A DNA stretch of 33,667 nt from CAZZKE01 sp964655005 (GCA_964655005.1 CAZZKE010000027.1:1-33667); one strand, 5' to 3'; counted from the first letter of the stretch, positions 8,172 through 16,643 are shown. Notes: a model not told the origin generated them from the letters alone. A program made the numbers and translations.

Positions 8172-8200
8172 AATATGGGCTAAGGGAAGGGGTGTGTCAA
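8172..8200 (-). promoter_or_regulatory. Predicted sigma-70 promoter of the phasin gene
   Basis: A perfect TTGACA (8195-8200) is followed after 17 bases by CATATT (8172-8177) on the minus strand, with a start near 8165. One repeat element lies just upstream of the -35 box and the other covers the start site. Confidence 0.65.
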
Positions 8201-8218
8201 GGTAAATGCTGCACTGCA
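8201..8218 (-). promoter_or_regulatory. PhaR-like operator, upstream copy
   Basis: This second copy matches the downstream one at 16 of 18 positions and differs only at the two W bases. It directly abuts the phasin -35 box. Start-to-start distance between the copies is 57 bp. Confidence 0.55.
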
Positions 8219-8249
8219 ACAAAAAATTCACATAACCCGGGAAAAGCGT

Positions 8250-9881
8250 TCAATTAAGGAAATTGCTGAGGCTAAGTTGCCTTATCCGGGAAAAAACCTG
8301 GTAGGACGCCTCTAGAGAGTTCTGCTCATCGAGCAGGGCGGTGTAGACTTCCAGCGGATCGATATTTTCTTCCTTGGCGATCTTGACGTCGTAAAATTCG
8401 GCCAGTTGCTTGTTCGAGTTGTTTATCTGGTCGATCAGCACCCTGTCGTAGCCGTTGTCCAGGAAAATCTGGGTGATGTTGCTGGTAAGTTCGGTGCCGA
8501 AGGGGGCCGTTCCACCGGGATTACGGTCGATTGCGCTGTCCAGCAGGTAATCCACGTCGGCCGCCCGTCCGGTGTTCTGGTCGAGGCCGCCGGCGGTGTT
8601 GAATTGGCCCTGGGCGATAATAAACATGCCGCGAATGGCTTTCTCGAAGGCCGGGTCGACGCCGTTCAGGTCGAGTGTGAAATCGCGGTACTTGTTCAGG
8701 TCATGGCTCCGGTCGACCTCGTCGCCGCTGTAATAGGAAATATCGGAAACCAGGGTCAGGTTGCCGCCACCGGTATCATTGGAGGTATTGCTGCCGATGG
8801 TTTCGGAGACCGTAATCACGCCGCCGCTGTTGGCGGTTACGGTGAACGAGCCGTCGTTGTTGGAGGCGGTGGCGTTGGCGATGGTGATGGTGGCGCCGAC
8901 CGGGATATTGGAAAACGCATTGGCGTTGGCGGTGGTGGCGACACGGGTCGCGGTGTTATCGGATGTGGTGCCGTTGTTGGTGCTATTTGCGGTCGCCGTA
9001 AACGGTGTCCCGGCGGTATCCGATGTCAGGGTGAGTTCACCCGGTGAACCGCCGTTGGCGGCGGTGAGGGCGGCAGAAACCGTGGCGTCGGCATTGATCT
9101 TCGCCACAAAGGCAGTCCTGACGGCGGCCAGATTGGCCTCGCCGCCGGTCACCGTATAGGTGACCGTGGTACCGTTGACGGTGACGCTGTAAGTGTCGCC
9201 GGCATCGACCGTGCCGGCGATGGTTATGGTATCGACCTGGGCCGCGACGTTGGCGGTGGTGATCGTGTTGCCGGCGGTGGCGAATGTCAGGTCGGTAAAA
9301 CCGGCGCCCGTGGGGTTCGATGGGAATCCCGTGCTGGGGGTCATTTTATGATAAATATTGGTGTCGCGGGTGGTCGGATAGGTAATGTTGGCGCCGTCCC
9401 ATTTGCCCTGCAGGGCGCTCAGGGTGGTCAGGCCGAAATCGACGGGCTGGGTGTTGGCGCGGGCGCCGCTGAAGATGAATTCGCCGTTGACGTCGGTATT
9501 CAGGTACGCTTCGATTGATTTCAAGGTTTTGAAGGCCGATGTCTGAACGTCGCGGACGTCTGTGGACCCGGTCATGGTCGTCGTCCGGAAGGTGGCCAGG
9601 TCCTGGCGAAACCCCCTTAACGCATCCTCGATGCCGGTAATAACCGAATCGGTAACGGAAAGCCTGAGATCCATCAGCTCATTGGTCTGGTTGAATTTGG
9701 TTAGAAGGTCGCGGGTATTTTCAATGGTCACCAGACGTTCCGATTTCGAGGCAATGCCGGCGTAGTCTTGCGATACCTTTTCCGTCGCTACCTGCACCTG
9801 GCCTTCTTGCAGGCGCTGTTGCGACCTCAGCATCAGCTGAATTAAGTGGTTACTGGAGGCCAGACTGGTAATGCGGATCAT
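8250..9881 (-). CDS. flgL: Flagellar hook-filament junction protein FlgL (enlarged)
   Basis: FlgL (HAP3) joins the hook-associated protein FlgK to the flagellin filament. The N-terminal flagellin-like helix (MIRITSLASSNHLIQLMLRS) and the C-terminal helix (NSLEASYQVFSRIRQLSLSN) are the coiled ends that polymerise, and SGARANTQPVD is a typical FlgL core segment. At 543 residues it is much longer than most FlgL proteins (about 300-400). The excess is a Thr/Ala/Asn/Gly-rich insertion at about 200-378. Residues 215-320 of it match a domain repeated three times in FlgE, and 321-378 form a second beta-rich stretch. It is the last gene of the flgI-J-N-K-L unit, two bases after flgK, with AGGAT as ribosome binding site. 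Confidence 0.9.
   Translation of the reverse strand: MIRITSLASSNHLIQLMLRSQQRLQEGQVQVATEKVSQDYAGIASKSERLVTIENTRDLLTKFNQTNELMDLRLSVTDSVITGIEDALRGFRQDLATFRTTTMTGSTDVRDVQTSAFKTLKSIEAYLNTDVNGEFIFSGARANTQPVDFGLTTLSALQGKWDGANITYPTTRDTNIYHKMTPSTGFPSNPTGAGFTDLTFATAGNTITTANVAAQVDTITIAGTVDAGDTYSVTVNGTTVTYTVTGGEANLAAVRTAFVAKINADATVSAALTAANGGSPGELTLTSDTAGTPFTATANSTNNGTTSDNTATRVATTANANAFSNIPVGATITIANATASNNDGSFTVTANSGGVITVSETIGSNTSNDTGGGNLTLVSDISYYSGDEVDRSHDLNKYRDFTLDLNGVDPAFEKAIRGMFIIAQGQFNTAGGLDQNTGRAADVDYLLDSAIDRNPGGTAPFGTELTSNITQIFLDNGYDRVLIDQINNSNKQLAEFYDVKIAKEENIDPLEVYTALLDEQNSLEASYQVFSRIRQLSLSNFLN
8922..9239 (-). repeat. Hook/junction repeat domain, copy in FlgL
   Basis: FlgL residues 215-320. It shares the frame QVDTxTxAGTxxAGDxYSVT, then VNGTTVxYTxTGGEA, a VR...INAD helix-like stretch, GELTL, AGTPFT and a closing DNTA..ATTAN with the FlgE copies. 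The DNA is also visibly similar. Confidence 0.85.
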
Positions 9882-9883
9882 GG

Positions 9884-12046
9884 TTATCCTACCGTGTTTT
9901 CAAGTGCGTCGAACATTTTCTGAATGACGCCGATCACCCTGGCGGCCGAATTGAATGCCTGTTCGAAAAGGATCAGGTTGGCCAGTTCTTCGTCCAGGTT
10001 GACACCTCTGACGCTGTCCGATTTTAGCTCCAGGCTGGAGGCCAGGCCTTCCTGGTATACCCGGTTTTCGTCATTGGTGTTGCTCATCGTGGCGCTGGTC
10101 GAAAGGATGGCGGCGGCGTAATCCTCGAACGATATGGTCAGGCTGGCGAGACCGCCGGCCTGATCGAAAGAGTTGGTGCCGGTGAAGGCGGCGGCGATGG
10201 CGCTGATGGTGGTGTCGTCGCCGATGCTAACCAGATATTCACCGCCGGTCCCCCGGGTCGAATCCCACTGCATGGCGGCCGAGGCGACCTTCGACGGGGT
10301 AATCTTGATGTCTGATCTGACATTAAGGGAAGCGGCCACGCGGACATCGGCCAGGTGCAGGTCAAGGGTCGTCAGCAAGGTATCGCCGGATGCCTGGGTG
10401 ACCGTCATGCTGGCCCCGTTGTCGTGGGAGAATCTGAGCCGGTTGCCCGACCCGTCGGGTACGACCGAGGCCGTGACGGTGACGTTGGCGGCGTTGATTT
10501 TCGCCGCAATATCGGTAAGTCCGTCGCCCGAGGCGATGGCGACGGAGCCAAGCAGGCCGGTGGAATCGCGGAAGGTCAGGGTAGCGGCGGATCCCGAAAA
10601 AGAGGAATCGATGACACCTGATTCATAAACGTTGTCGGGCAGGCCATCGACGAAAAAATCGTTGAGACCGAAGAAATTGGAAAAACCCGATACGGTCTCG
10701 TCGATGACCGTATCGGCGTTGGCGTCGAAACTGATGGTCGCGTCGCCCTGGGTGCTGCCGGCGGTCGATGAAGCCTGATCGCGGAACGCCAGATTGCGGG
10801 TCGTTGAATTCAGGCTGATGACCAGTTGCCCGGTGCTCGCCGTGACGGTTGCGGTGGACGCGCCGTTGGCTTGCAGCCATGTTTGCAGGGCCGATGCCAT
10901 GGCGTTGACCGTAAACGGCCCGGCGCCGCCGGTCAGGGTGCGGATGGTTGTCGTTGCGGTCTGATCGCCGGAATTGTCAAACAAGCTGACGGCGGTATCC
11001 TGGGTCCCGGAATAGGTGATGGTCTGGGTGCTGGGGGATACCAGATTGCGGGTTCCGGACATTGACTGCGCACCCGGAAAGGCCACGCCGCGATTGTGTA
11101 TGGCGTTGATCGAATCGCGGATTTCCGCCGCCATTTCATCAAGCTGGCTCTGCATGTTGGGCAAAACGGTGTCACGTAATTCGATGTAGCCATTCAGCGC
11201 GCCCGACGCGATATCGTTGGTGATATCGTTGCCGGCGATGGCCGTGCCCACATACAGGCCGTTCAGGTCGCCTTCGGCGTGGGTGGTCGTCGCATTGACC
11301 GAACTGGCCGCCTCGTGGGTCAGGGTGGCCGGTATATTATCGACCAGCGTGCGCCCGGCTGATGTGAAGACCACGACATCGCCATCGCTGCGGTAGAAAT
11401 ACCTGATGTCAATCAGTTTGGCCAACTGGTCGATGCCCTGATCGCGCCGGTCCTTCAGGTCGGTAACGTCGCGACCGGAAGATTCATTGCGGATAATTTT
11501 GTCGTTCAGGTCACCCAGGCTGGACGATAACCGGTTGATCTCGGCGACCGCCGAAGATACCGACTGATCGGCGGTCAGGCGCAGTTCCTGGATTGCGGTG
11601 CTCATGTCCTGAAGTTGCTGGGCTACATTCATGGCGCGGCGGACCATTTCCGTCTGATCGACGGATTTTTCCGGCGACAGGGCAAGGGATTGCAGGGCCT
11701 GGGTGAATTGCGAGACCGTATGGCTGATCGAGGTATTGTCGGCGGGGGTTCCGAAAATTTCCTGGACGCGGTCATAGAATCCCTGCCGGGCTTCGTAGTC
11801 CTTTAGCGAACTGGTCTCCAGGCGCAGGCTCTTCAGCAGGCCTTCGTCAATGGCGCGGGTAATTTCGGCGATTTGGACGCCGGCGCCGGCGCCGCTGACG
11901 ACGCGGGTTTCCATGCTGATTATTTTTCGTGAATAACCAGCCGAATTGACGTTGGCGATATTGTTGGAAACGGCGTCAAGGGCCGCCTGATTGGTCAAAA
12001 GACCGCTTTGCGCCGTTCGCAGGGCCGAAGTTATTGTGCCGGACAT
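9884..12046 (-). CDS. flgK: Flagellar hook-associated protein FlgK
   Basis: FlgK (HAP1) is the first junction protein placed on the finished hook. The N-terminus (SALRTAQSGLLTNQAALDAVSN with SNNIANVNSAGYSRK) is the rod/hook-family helix and motif, and the C-terminus (LANLILFEQAFNSAARVIGV followed by QKMFDALENTVG) is the matching terminal helix. At 720 residues it is at the long end for the family. The variable centre (about 330-590) is Thr/Ser-rich. One segment, SVAIASGDGLTDIAAKINAA, resembles the flagellin IN motif. It follows flgN by 18 bp, which fits FlgN being the export chaperone of FlgK and FlgL. Confidence 0.95.
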   Translation of the reverse strand: MSGTITSALRTAQSGLLTNQAALDAVSNNIANVNSAGYSRKIISMETRVVSGAGAGVQIAEITRAIDEGLLKSLRLETSSLKDYEARQGFYDRVQEIFGTPADNTSISHTVSQFTQALQSLALSPEKSVDQTEMVRRAMNVAQQLQDMSTAIQELRLTADQSVSSAVAEINRLSSSLGDLNDKIIRNESSGRDVTDLKDRRDQGIDQLAKLIDIRYFYRSDGDVVVFTSAGRTLVDNIPATLTHEAASSVNATTTHAEGDLNGLYVGTAIAGNDITNDIASGALNGYIELRDTVLPNMQSQLDEMAAEIRDSINAIHNRGVAFPGAQSMSGTRNLVSPSTQTITYSGTQDTAVSLFDNSGDQTATTTIRTLTGGAGPFTVNAMASALQTWLQANGASTATVTASTGQLVISLNSTTRNLAFRDQASSTAGSTQGDATISFDANADTVIDETVSGFSNFFGLNDFFVDGLPDNVYESGVIDSSFSGSAATLTFRDSTGLLGSVAIASGDGLTDIAAKINAANVTVTASVVPDGSGNRLRFSHDNGASMTVTQASGDTLLTTLDLHLADVRVAASLNVRSDIKITPSKVASAAMQWDSTRGTGGEYLVSIGDDTTISAIAAAFTGTNSFDQAGGLASLTISFEDYAAAILSTSATMSNTNDENRVYQEGLASSLELKSDSVRGVNLDEELANLILFEQAFNSAARVIGVIQKMFDALENTVG

Positions 12047-12064
12047 GACGGTCCTTTCTAGATT

Positions 12065-12508
12065 TTAAAGCGACTGGTTGACCGATATGGCCAGGTTGCG
12101 GGGCGCCGAACTTCGTTTGCCGCCGTCGGCCAGGCCATTCGCCGAATAGATGGCGGGTCCCCGCCGTTGATTTTTAACGGCCTCGGCGACCAGTTCGACG
12201 ACGCGGCGGTTGGCTTCTATTGTTACTTTCAGCAACCGTCCGTTTTCTTCGACCATCAGGCTTACCTTCTCGCCCATCTGGCGCAGCTTGTCGCGAAGCC
12301 CCGGGGTCTCCGTGTCGATGGCTTCGGGTTGTTTCGGCAATCCCTTGACGCGGCTTTCGTAAATGCGGACCAGTTCGTTCTTTTCGTTCAGGTATTGCAG
12401 CGCATCCTTGGCGCGTTTTTCCCTTAGCGCACTGTTTTCATTGTGTAAAAGTTCGGCCAGCCGCTCGGTGATTTCAACCAGCCCCAGCAATTTCTCGGTC
12501 GAGTCCAT
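12065..12508 (-). CDS. flgN: FlgN-like flagellar export chaperone
   Basis: The 147-residue protein is mainly helical, with a heptad-like charged N-terminal half (TEKLLGLVEITERLAELLHN and then KRAKDALQYLNEKNELVRIY). This is the pattern of FlgN-type chaperones that bind the C-terminal helices of FlgK and FlgL and keep them export-competent. The basic tail ends in NLAISVNQSL. No diagnostic catalytic motif exists for this family, so the call rests on helical character, length and its position directly before flgK and flgL. It starts one base after the flgJ stop. FliT-like is an alternative. Confidence 0.7.
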   Translation of the reverse strand: MDSTEKLLGLVEITERLAELLHNENSALREKRAKDALQYLNEKNELVRIYESRVKGLPKQPEAIDTETPGLRDKLRQMGEKVSLMVEENGRLLKVTIEANRRVVELVAEAVKNQRRGPAIYSANGLADGGKRSSAPRNLAISVNQSL

Positions 12509-12509
12509 G

Positions 12510-12836
12510 TTACTGTACCTCCTGCGTTTTCAACATTTCCCGGAAAACGGCGTCGGCGACGCCGATACCGCCGCTTTTGACAATTGCCTTGCCGTATTCC
12601 TCGACCTGCAAGGACCGCCACATGGCCTCGCCGGCGCCGCCGCCAAAAGGTTTCTCGGCGCCCAGGTTGGCGAACATCGGTTGCAGCATCTGCGACACGA
12701 AAACCGCTTCGAATTCTTTCGAAACCTTGCGCAGTTCGGCGACCGAAGCCCCGGCGACCGGCTTCGGCAGCAGCGGTTTGCGATTCTGAACCGCCATCAT
12801 TGCGGCGTCTGTCCGCAGGGAAACATCGCCGGCCAT
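12510..12836 (-). CDS. flgJ: Rod-binding protein FlgJ, N-terminal domain only
   Basis: This 108-residue protein has the FlgJ rod-capping domain: ELRKVSKEFEAVFVSQMLQP, then a Gly-rich FGGGAGEAMWRSLQVEEYGK and ADAVFREMLK. It helps rod assembly through the periplasm. The C-terminal muramidase domain of enterobacterial FlgJ is absent, as is usual in alphaproteobacteria, so peptidoglycan cutting must come from another protein. Its ATG shares one base with the flgI stop (TAATG), indicating translational coupling. Confidence 0.9.
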   Translation of the reverse strand: MAGDVSLRTDAAMMAVQNRKPLLPKPVAGASVAELRKVSKEFEAVFVSQMLQPMFANLGAEKPFGGGAGEAMWRSLQVEEYGKAIVKSGGIGVADAVFREMLKTQEVQ

Positions 12837-13984
12837 TACAACACCTCGATCGACGCCTGCATGGCGCCGGCGGCCTTGACCGCCTGTAAAATCGTAATCA
12901 TGTCGCGTGGGCCAATACCCAAGGCGTTCAGTCCATCGACCATTTCCTGCAACGAGACGCCCTCGTTGACCACCGCCAGGCGCTGATCGGCGCCGCTATC
13001 GACATTGATATCGGTGCGGTTAACCGTCGTCGTGGCGCCGACTTCGGCGAACGGACCGGGCTGGGATACCTGTGGGGATTCGGTGATGCGGATGGTCAGG
13101 CTGCCCTGGGCGATGGCTACGGTGCTGATGCGGACGTTTTTGCCCATCACGATAATGCCCGACTGTTCGTCGATGACGATGCGGGCCAGCTGGTCGGGAA
13201 CGATGCGCAACTGTTCGATGTCGGTCAGCAGGCCGACCACATTATCCCGATAGTCTTTCGGAACCCGCAGTTGCACCGTGGTCGGATCGCTGGGCCTGGC
13301 GGCAGAAGTGCCCAGGAAGGCGTTAATCGCCTGGGCGACCCGGCGGGCGGTGGTGAAATCGGGGTTGCGCAGGGTCATCTTGACGGTTTTCAGGCTGCTC
13401 AGATCGAAGTTGACCTCGCGTTCGACAATGGCCCCGTTGGCGATCCGGGCGCTGGTCGGAACACCCTTGACGACGGTTTCCGCACTGCCGGAGGCGGCGA
13501 AACCGCCAACCGCCAGCTGGCCTTGCGAGACCGCGTATACTTCGCCGTCGGCGCCCAGGATGGGGGTCACCAGCAGGGTGCCGCCCAACAGGCTGCTGGA
13601 GTCGCCGAGGGAACTGATGGTGACATCTATGCGCGACCCCTTGCGGGCGAACGGCGGCAGGGTGGCCGTCACCATGACGGCCGCCACGTTTTTGGAATCA
13701 AGCCCGGAATTGGTCGGCTTTACACCCAGGCGATTAAGCATGGCCTGCAAGCTCTGCTTGGTGAAGTGGCCATCGGCCAGGGTGTCGCCGGTACCGTTGA
13801 GGCCGACGACCAGGCCGTAACCCACCAGCATATTGTCGCGGACGCCTTCGAACTGGATAATATCCTTAATTCTGGACGCCGCCGCCGCCGGGGCGCTTAT
13901 GGCCGCAACGGCAATCAGCACGGCGATCAAGCCGCCGATGATTTTTCTTCCAAAGGCGCCGGTCAGGTTATCGGTTCGGTTCAT
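12836..13984 (-). CDS. flgI: Flagellar P-ring protein FlgI
   Basis: FlgI builds the P-ring in the peptidoglycan layer around the rod. From the ATG at 13984 the protein has 382 residues, with a signal peptide (core at about 16-31, likely cleavage after APAAA). The mature start, SRIKDIIQFEGVRDNMLVGY followed by GLVVGLNGTGD, is diagnostic, as are QSLQAMLNRLGV, SSLGDSSSLLGGTLL and the C-terminal LQEMVDGLNALGIGPRDMI. An ATG at 14041 would extend the reading into the sigma-54 promoter at 14030-14045, so the shorter start is preferred. It is the first gene of the flgI-J-N-K-L unit. Confidence 0.97.
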   Translation of the reverse strand: MNRTDNLTGAFGRKIIGGLIAVLIAVAAISAPAAAASRIKDIIQFEGVRDNMLVGYGLVVGLNGTGDTLADGHFTKQSLQAMLNRLGVKPTNSGLDSKNVAAVMVTATLPPFARKGSRIDVTISSLGDSSSLLGGTLLVTPILGADGEVYAVSQGQLAVGGFAASGSAETVVKGVPTSARIANGAIVEREVNFDLSSLKTVKMTLRNPDFTTARRVAQAINAFLGTSAARPSDPTTVQLRVPKDYRDNVVGLLTDIEQLRIVPDQLARIVIDEQSGIIVMGKNVRISTVAIAQGSLTIRITESPQVSQPGPFAEVGATTTVNRTDINVDSGADQRLAVVNEGVSLQEMVDGLNALGIGPRDMITILQAVKAAGAMQASIEVL

Positions 13985-14029
13985 GGCTATAATCCAAATA
14001 ATCGTGTCGTTTCTTCCCTGGGTATGTGA

Positions 14030-14045
14030 TGCGAAAATCATGCCA
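14030..14045 (-). promoter_or_regulatory. Sigma-54 promoter of flgI operon
   Basis: The minus-strand sequence is TGGCATGATTTTCGCA. GG and GC are separated by exactly ten bases. The -24 box is nearly perfect and the -12 box (TCGC) has one mismatch to TTGC. The predicted start is near 14019, 35 bases before the flgI ATG. Confidence 0.75.
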
Positions 14046-14118
14046 GATTGGAAAACTGGTTATGTTATTGATAAACAACAATAAAAAAGAAGAACACAGG
14101 ACAATAACGGGGCCGTAT

Positions 14119-14136
14119 CCGGAATAAAATGCCGGG
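14119..14136 (-). promoter_or_regulatory. Candidate enhancer element upstream of flgI
   Basis: CCGG, nine mostly A/T bases, and CCGG form an imperfect inverted repeat 74-91 bp upstream of the sigma-54 promoter. It resembles the elements upstream of flgE and flgF and could bind an FlbD-type activator. Confidence 0.4.
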
Positions 14137-14152
14137 TGCGGGAAAGACTGCC

Positions 14153-16411
14153 CTAGCGTTTCATGTCGCCGGCCGACTTGACCATTTCGTCGATGGTCTT
14201 GAATACGGTAGATGAAGAATTGTAGGCGGTCTGGGTCTGGATCATGCGGGTGAACTCGCCGGCCAGATCAACATTGGATAGTTCGTAGGTGTTGGGCAGG
14301 AAACTGGCGTAGCCCGTGTCGTCGACCGTGACCACCCGGGCGGTTCCGGATTCGGTGGTCTCTTTATAGACGTTACCGTTGATGCCCTTCAGCCCGTTGA
14401 TGTTGGAAAATTCGGCAAGCGGGATCTTGTAGATGGCGCGGAATGTGGAATTATCGAAGTTGGCGATAACCTGCCCGGCGCCGTCGAATTTGACGCCGGT
14501 AAGATTGGCCTTGGCGAATCCGTTCTTGGTATAGCTGACCGGCAGGAAATCGCCGGCGAACTGGGTTATGTCGCTGATATCCAGGGTTACCGAGGCGGTG
14601 CCGGCCGGATAGGCGCCATCGGCCGGGAACGACAGCGCCAGGGTCACCAGCCCCGAGGACGGGCTGATCAGGGCGCCGTTGGCGTCGAACGTCAGCGTCG
14701 CGACATCGGTCGTTACGGTCGGGTCGACATTGGCCGTGGTGGTGGCTACCGACGCGGTGTTGTCGGCTGTCGATATGACATTGGCGGTGGTCGCCACAAG
14801 AACGGCGGTATTGTCGGCGACGCCGCCCAGATTGGTTGCCGTCGTCGAGGACGTAAACGGCGTACCGGCGACCGCGGCGGTCAGGGTTATCTCGCCCGCC
14901 GCACCGCCGTCGGCGGCGGTGACCAGCGGTCCGACCACGCCGTCGGCGTTGATGGCGGCGCGAATGGCGCTGCGCAGGCCAGCCAGCGTGCCTTCGCCGC
15001 CGGTAGTGGTGTAGGTGACGGTGTTGCCATCAATGACGATATCGTAGGTATCGCCGGCTTCGATGGTGCCGGCGACGGTCAACGTGTCGACCTGGGCGAC
15101 GGCGACGGCGCCGTTGGTGGCGGTGACCGACGATGTCAGGGTATCCCCGGCGGTGTTGGCGGTGATCGTCAGTTCACCGGTGGTCGAGGCCGCCGCAGTG
15201 GCGATTGCACTGGCGGTCGGGCTGGCGTTAAAGGCCGTCACCAGGGCGTCGCGCACGGCGTCGATATCGGCCTCGGCGCCGGTCAGGGTAACGCTTACCG
15301 ATTCCCCGTTGACGGTAATCGAATAGACATCGCCGGCCTCGATGGTGCCGGCCACGGTTACCGTATCGACCTGTTGCACCAGGGTGTTGTCGACCGTCGA
15401 TGTCAGCGACCAGGTATTGGTCGAATCCTTACTGAAATTCAAGGCCGCCGAGCGGGCGTTGAAATTGGAATCGATGAATTCGGCGTTATATGTGTTGGTG
15501 GTTCCCGAGGAGGCGATCTGGGCCGTTGTCAGTGTCGCCGCGTTGTCGTTTGTGCCGCCGCCGTTGGTAACCGATGCGCCGTTCGTAAGGGTGGTGCCGA
15601 TGGTGGCGCCGGTGATGATCAGGGTGTTGTCGGTCGGGCTGTTTGTCGCCGTGACCAGGGCGCCGACGGTAGTGTCGGCATTGATGGCGGCGACCAGGGC
15701 GTTGCGCACGACGTTGAGATCGGCTTCGCCGCCGGTGGTCGTGTAGGACACGGTCGTGCCGTTTACGGTAACGCTGTAGATGTCGCCGGCCTCGATGGTG
15801 CCGGCCAGCAAGATCGTATCGGCCTGGGGCGAGCCGGGTGAGTCTTTCGAGGGAACATTCAATTGCAATGCGGCGGTGGTGGTCGCCAGGCCGGTACTGG
15901 AAAACGCGTATTGATCTACCCGCAAAGGCGACAGGGTGGTCGATGTGAATAGCCCGGTGTCCGGGGCGGCGGTATAGCCTTGCAGGAAATAGCCGTTCTT
16001 GTCGACCAGATAGCCGTCCTTGGTGGAAACCGTGGAGCCGCCGATGCCGGTTACGGAAATGGTGTTTACCGTACGCATTTCAAACGAGCCGTCACGCCCG
16101 TAGACGGTGTCGCCGCCGCTGAACGCCGTTTTGAAAATAAACATGCCGCGACCGTTGATCGCCAGATCAAGATCGTTGGAACTGGATTGCAGGGCGCCTT
16201 GCTGTTCGATCCGTTGCAGGTTTTTCGGCTTCAGTCCACCCAGGTCCGATTGTTCGTACAGCTTTTTGCTGACCAGGGTCGAAAAAGCGGTGTCCGTGCG
16301 CCGGTAACCGCCGGTCGTCATGTTGGCGATGTTATTGCCGATATTGTTCATAGCGGCGCTTTGGCTCATCATGCCAAGGGTCGGCACGGCAAAGGCGGAA
16401 TATACGGGCAT
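14153..16411 (-). CDS. flgE: Flagellar hook protein FlgE (enlarged by three repeat domains)
   Basis: FlgE polymerises into the flexible hook. The N-terminus has AAMNNIGNNIANMTTGGYRR and the C-terminus has EFTRMIQTQTAYNSSSTVFK, the paired terminal helices of the family. LDLAINGRGMFIFKT and FQGYTA-like LQGYTA are further hook-family motifs. At 752 residues it is far longer than enterobacterial FlgE (about 400). The middle holds three tandem-like copies of a domain of about 90-105 residues (197-298, 347-437, 440-546), one of which resembles the insertion in FlgL most closely. It appears to be transcribed alone, from its own sigma-54 promoter 43-58 bp upstream, with GGAG before the ATG. It is divergent from fliX. 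Confidence 0.92.
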   Translation of the reverse strand: MPVYSAFAVPTLGMMSQSAAMNNIGNNIANMTTGGYRRTDTAFSTLVSKKLYEQSDLGGLKPKNLQRIEQQGALQSSSNDLDLAINGRGMFIFKTAFSGGDTVYGRDGSFEMRTVNTISVTGIGGSTVSTKDGYLVDKNGYFLQGYTAAPDTGLFTSTTLSPLRVDQYAFSSTGLATTTAALQLNVPSKDSPGSPQADTILLAGTIEAGDIYSVTVNGTTVSYTTTGGEADLNVVRNALVAAINADTTVGALVTATNSPTDNTLIITGATIGTTLTNGASVTNGGGTNDNAATLTTAQIASSGTTNTYNAEFIDSNFNARSAALNFSKDSTNTWSLTSTVDNTLVQQVDTVTVAGTIEAGDVYSITVNGESVSVTLTGAEADIDAVRDALVTAFNASPTASAIATAAASTTGELTITANTAGDTLTSSVTATNGAVAVAQVDTLTVAGTIEAGDTYDIVIDGNTVTYTTTGGEGTLAGLRSAIRAAINADGVVGPLVTAADGGAAGEITLTAAVAGTPFTSSTTATNLGGVADNTAVLVATTANVISTADNTASVATTTANVDPTVTTDVATLTFDANGALISPSSGLVTLALSFPADGAYPAGTASVTLDISDITQFAGDFLPVSYTKNGFAKANLTGVKFDGAGQVIANFDNSTFRAIYKIPLAEFSNINGLKGINGNVYKETTESGTARVVTVDDTGYASFLPNTYELSNVDLAGEFTRMIQTQTAYNSSSTVFKTIDEMVKSAGDMKR
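14774..15094 (-). repeat. Hook repeat domain, FlgE copy 3
   Basis: FlgE residues 440-546, separated from copy 2 by only a few residues. Its second half (GEITLTAAVAGTPFTSS, then DNTAVLVATTANV) is very like the FlgL copy. A short echo, DNTASVATTTANV, follows directly. Confidence 0.85.
15101..15373 (-). repeat. Hook repeat domain, FlgE copy 2
   Basis: FlgE residues 347-437. It begins QVDTVTVAGTIEAGDVYSIT and is the most diverged copy in the helix-like section (AFNASPTASAIATAAA). It keeps GELTITANTAGDTLTSS. Confidence 0.85.
15518..15823 (-). repeat. Hook repeat domain, FlgE copy 1
   Basis: FlgE residues 197-298. It begins ADTILLAGTIEAGDIYSVTV and contains YTTTGGEADL and AAINAD. It matches the FlgL copy closely in the first half and less so in the second. 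Confidence 0.85.
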
Positions 16412-16453
16412 CGCACTTTTCTCCTAACGAACGCAGAAATCCGGCTTTTCAGA

Positions 16454-16469
16454 AGCAAGATGGATGCCA
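16454..16469 (-). promoter_or_regulatory. Sigma-54 promoter of flgE
   Basis: The minus-strand sequence is TGGCATCCATCTTGCT, with GG and GC ten bases apart and a perfect TTGCT -12 box. It is the best sigma-54 match in the window. The predicted start is near 16443, 32 bases before the flgE ATG. Confidence 0.82.
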
Positions 16470-16520
16470 ACGCCGCCGTGATTGTAAGTCGTTGATATAT
16501 AAATTGAAAAAATATCCTGC

Positions 16521-16580
16521 CCGGTATCATGACCGGTCCTTGAGTGCCGGGTGCAGATATTGCCGGGCAATTCCCGGGGC
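16521..16580. promoter_or_regulatory. Candidate enhancer cluster between flgE and fliX
   Basis: The 326-bp divergent gap between flgE and fliX holds several CCGG-flanked, AT-centred inverted repeats: CCGGTATCATGACCGG at 16521-16536, a pair of TGCCGGG direct repeats at 16545 and 16561, and CCGGGCAATTCCCGG at 16563-16577. They lie 52-108 bp upstream of the flgE promoter, a typical distance for sigma-54 activator sites. No coding region was found in the gap. Confidence 0.4.
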
Positions 16581-16643
16581 GCGACCGTCATATCATCTTC
16601 TTGCGAACCGGAAGCCGGGAAGTGGCATGCCGGGGGCGTCTTA

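Noticed and set aside
12510..12836. flgJ as a truncated pseudogene because the muramidase domain is missing
   Set aside because: Single-domain FlgJ is the usual form in alphaproteobacteria, and the gene is coupled to its neighbours on both sides.
14774..15823. FlgE internal repeats as a CRISPR array or mobile element
   Set aside because: Repeats are about 270-320 bp, in frame, diverged and coding. There are no short identical repeats with unique spacers and no terminal inverted repeats.
16623..16638. Possible rightward sigma-54 promoter for fliX (TGGCATGCCGGGGGCG)
   Set aside because: GG and GC have the right spacing, but the -12 box is GGGC rather than TTGC and it lies about 100 bp from the ATG. 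It is much weaker than the three leftward sites.
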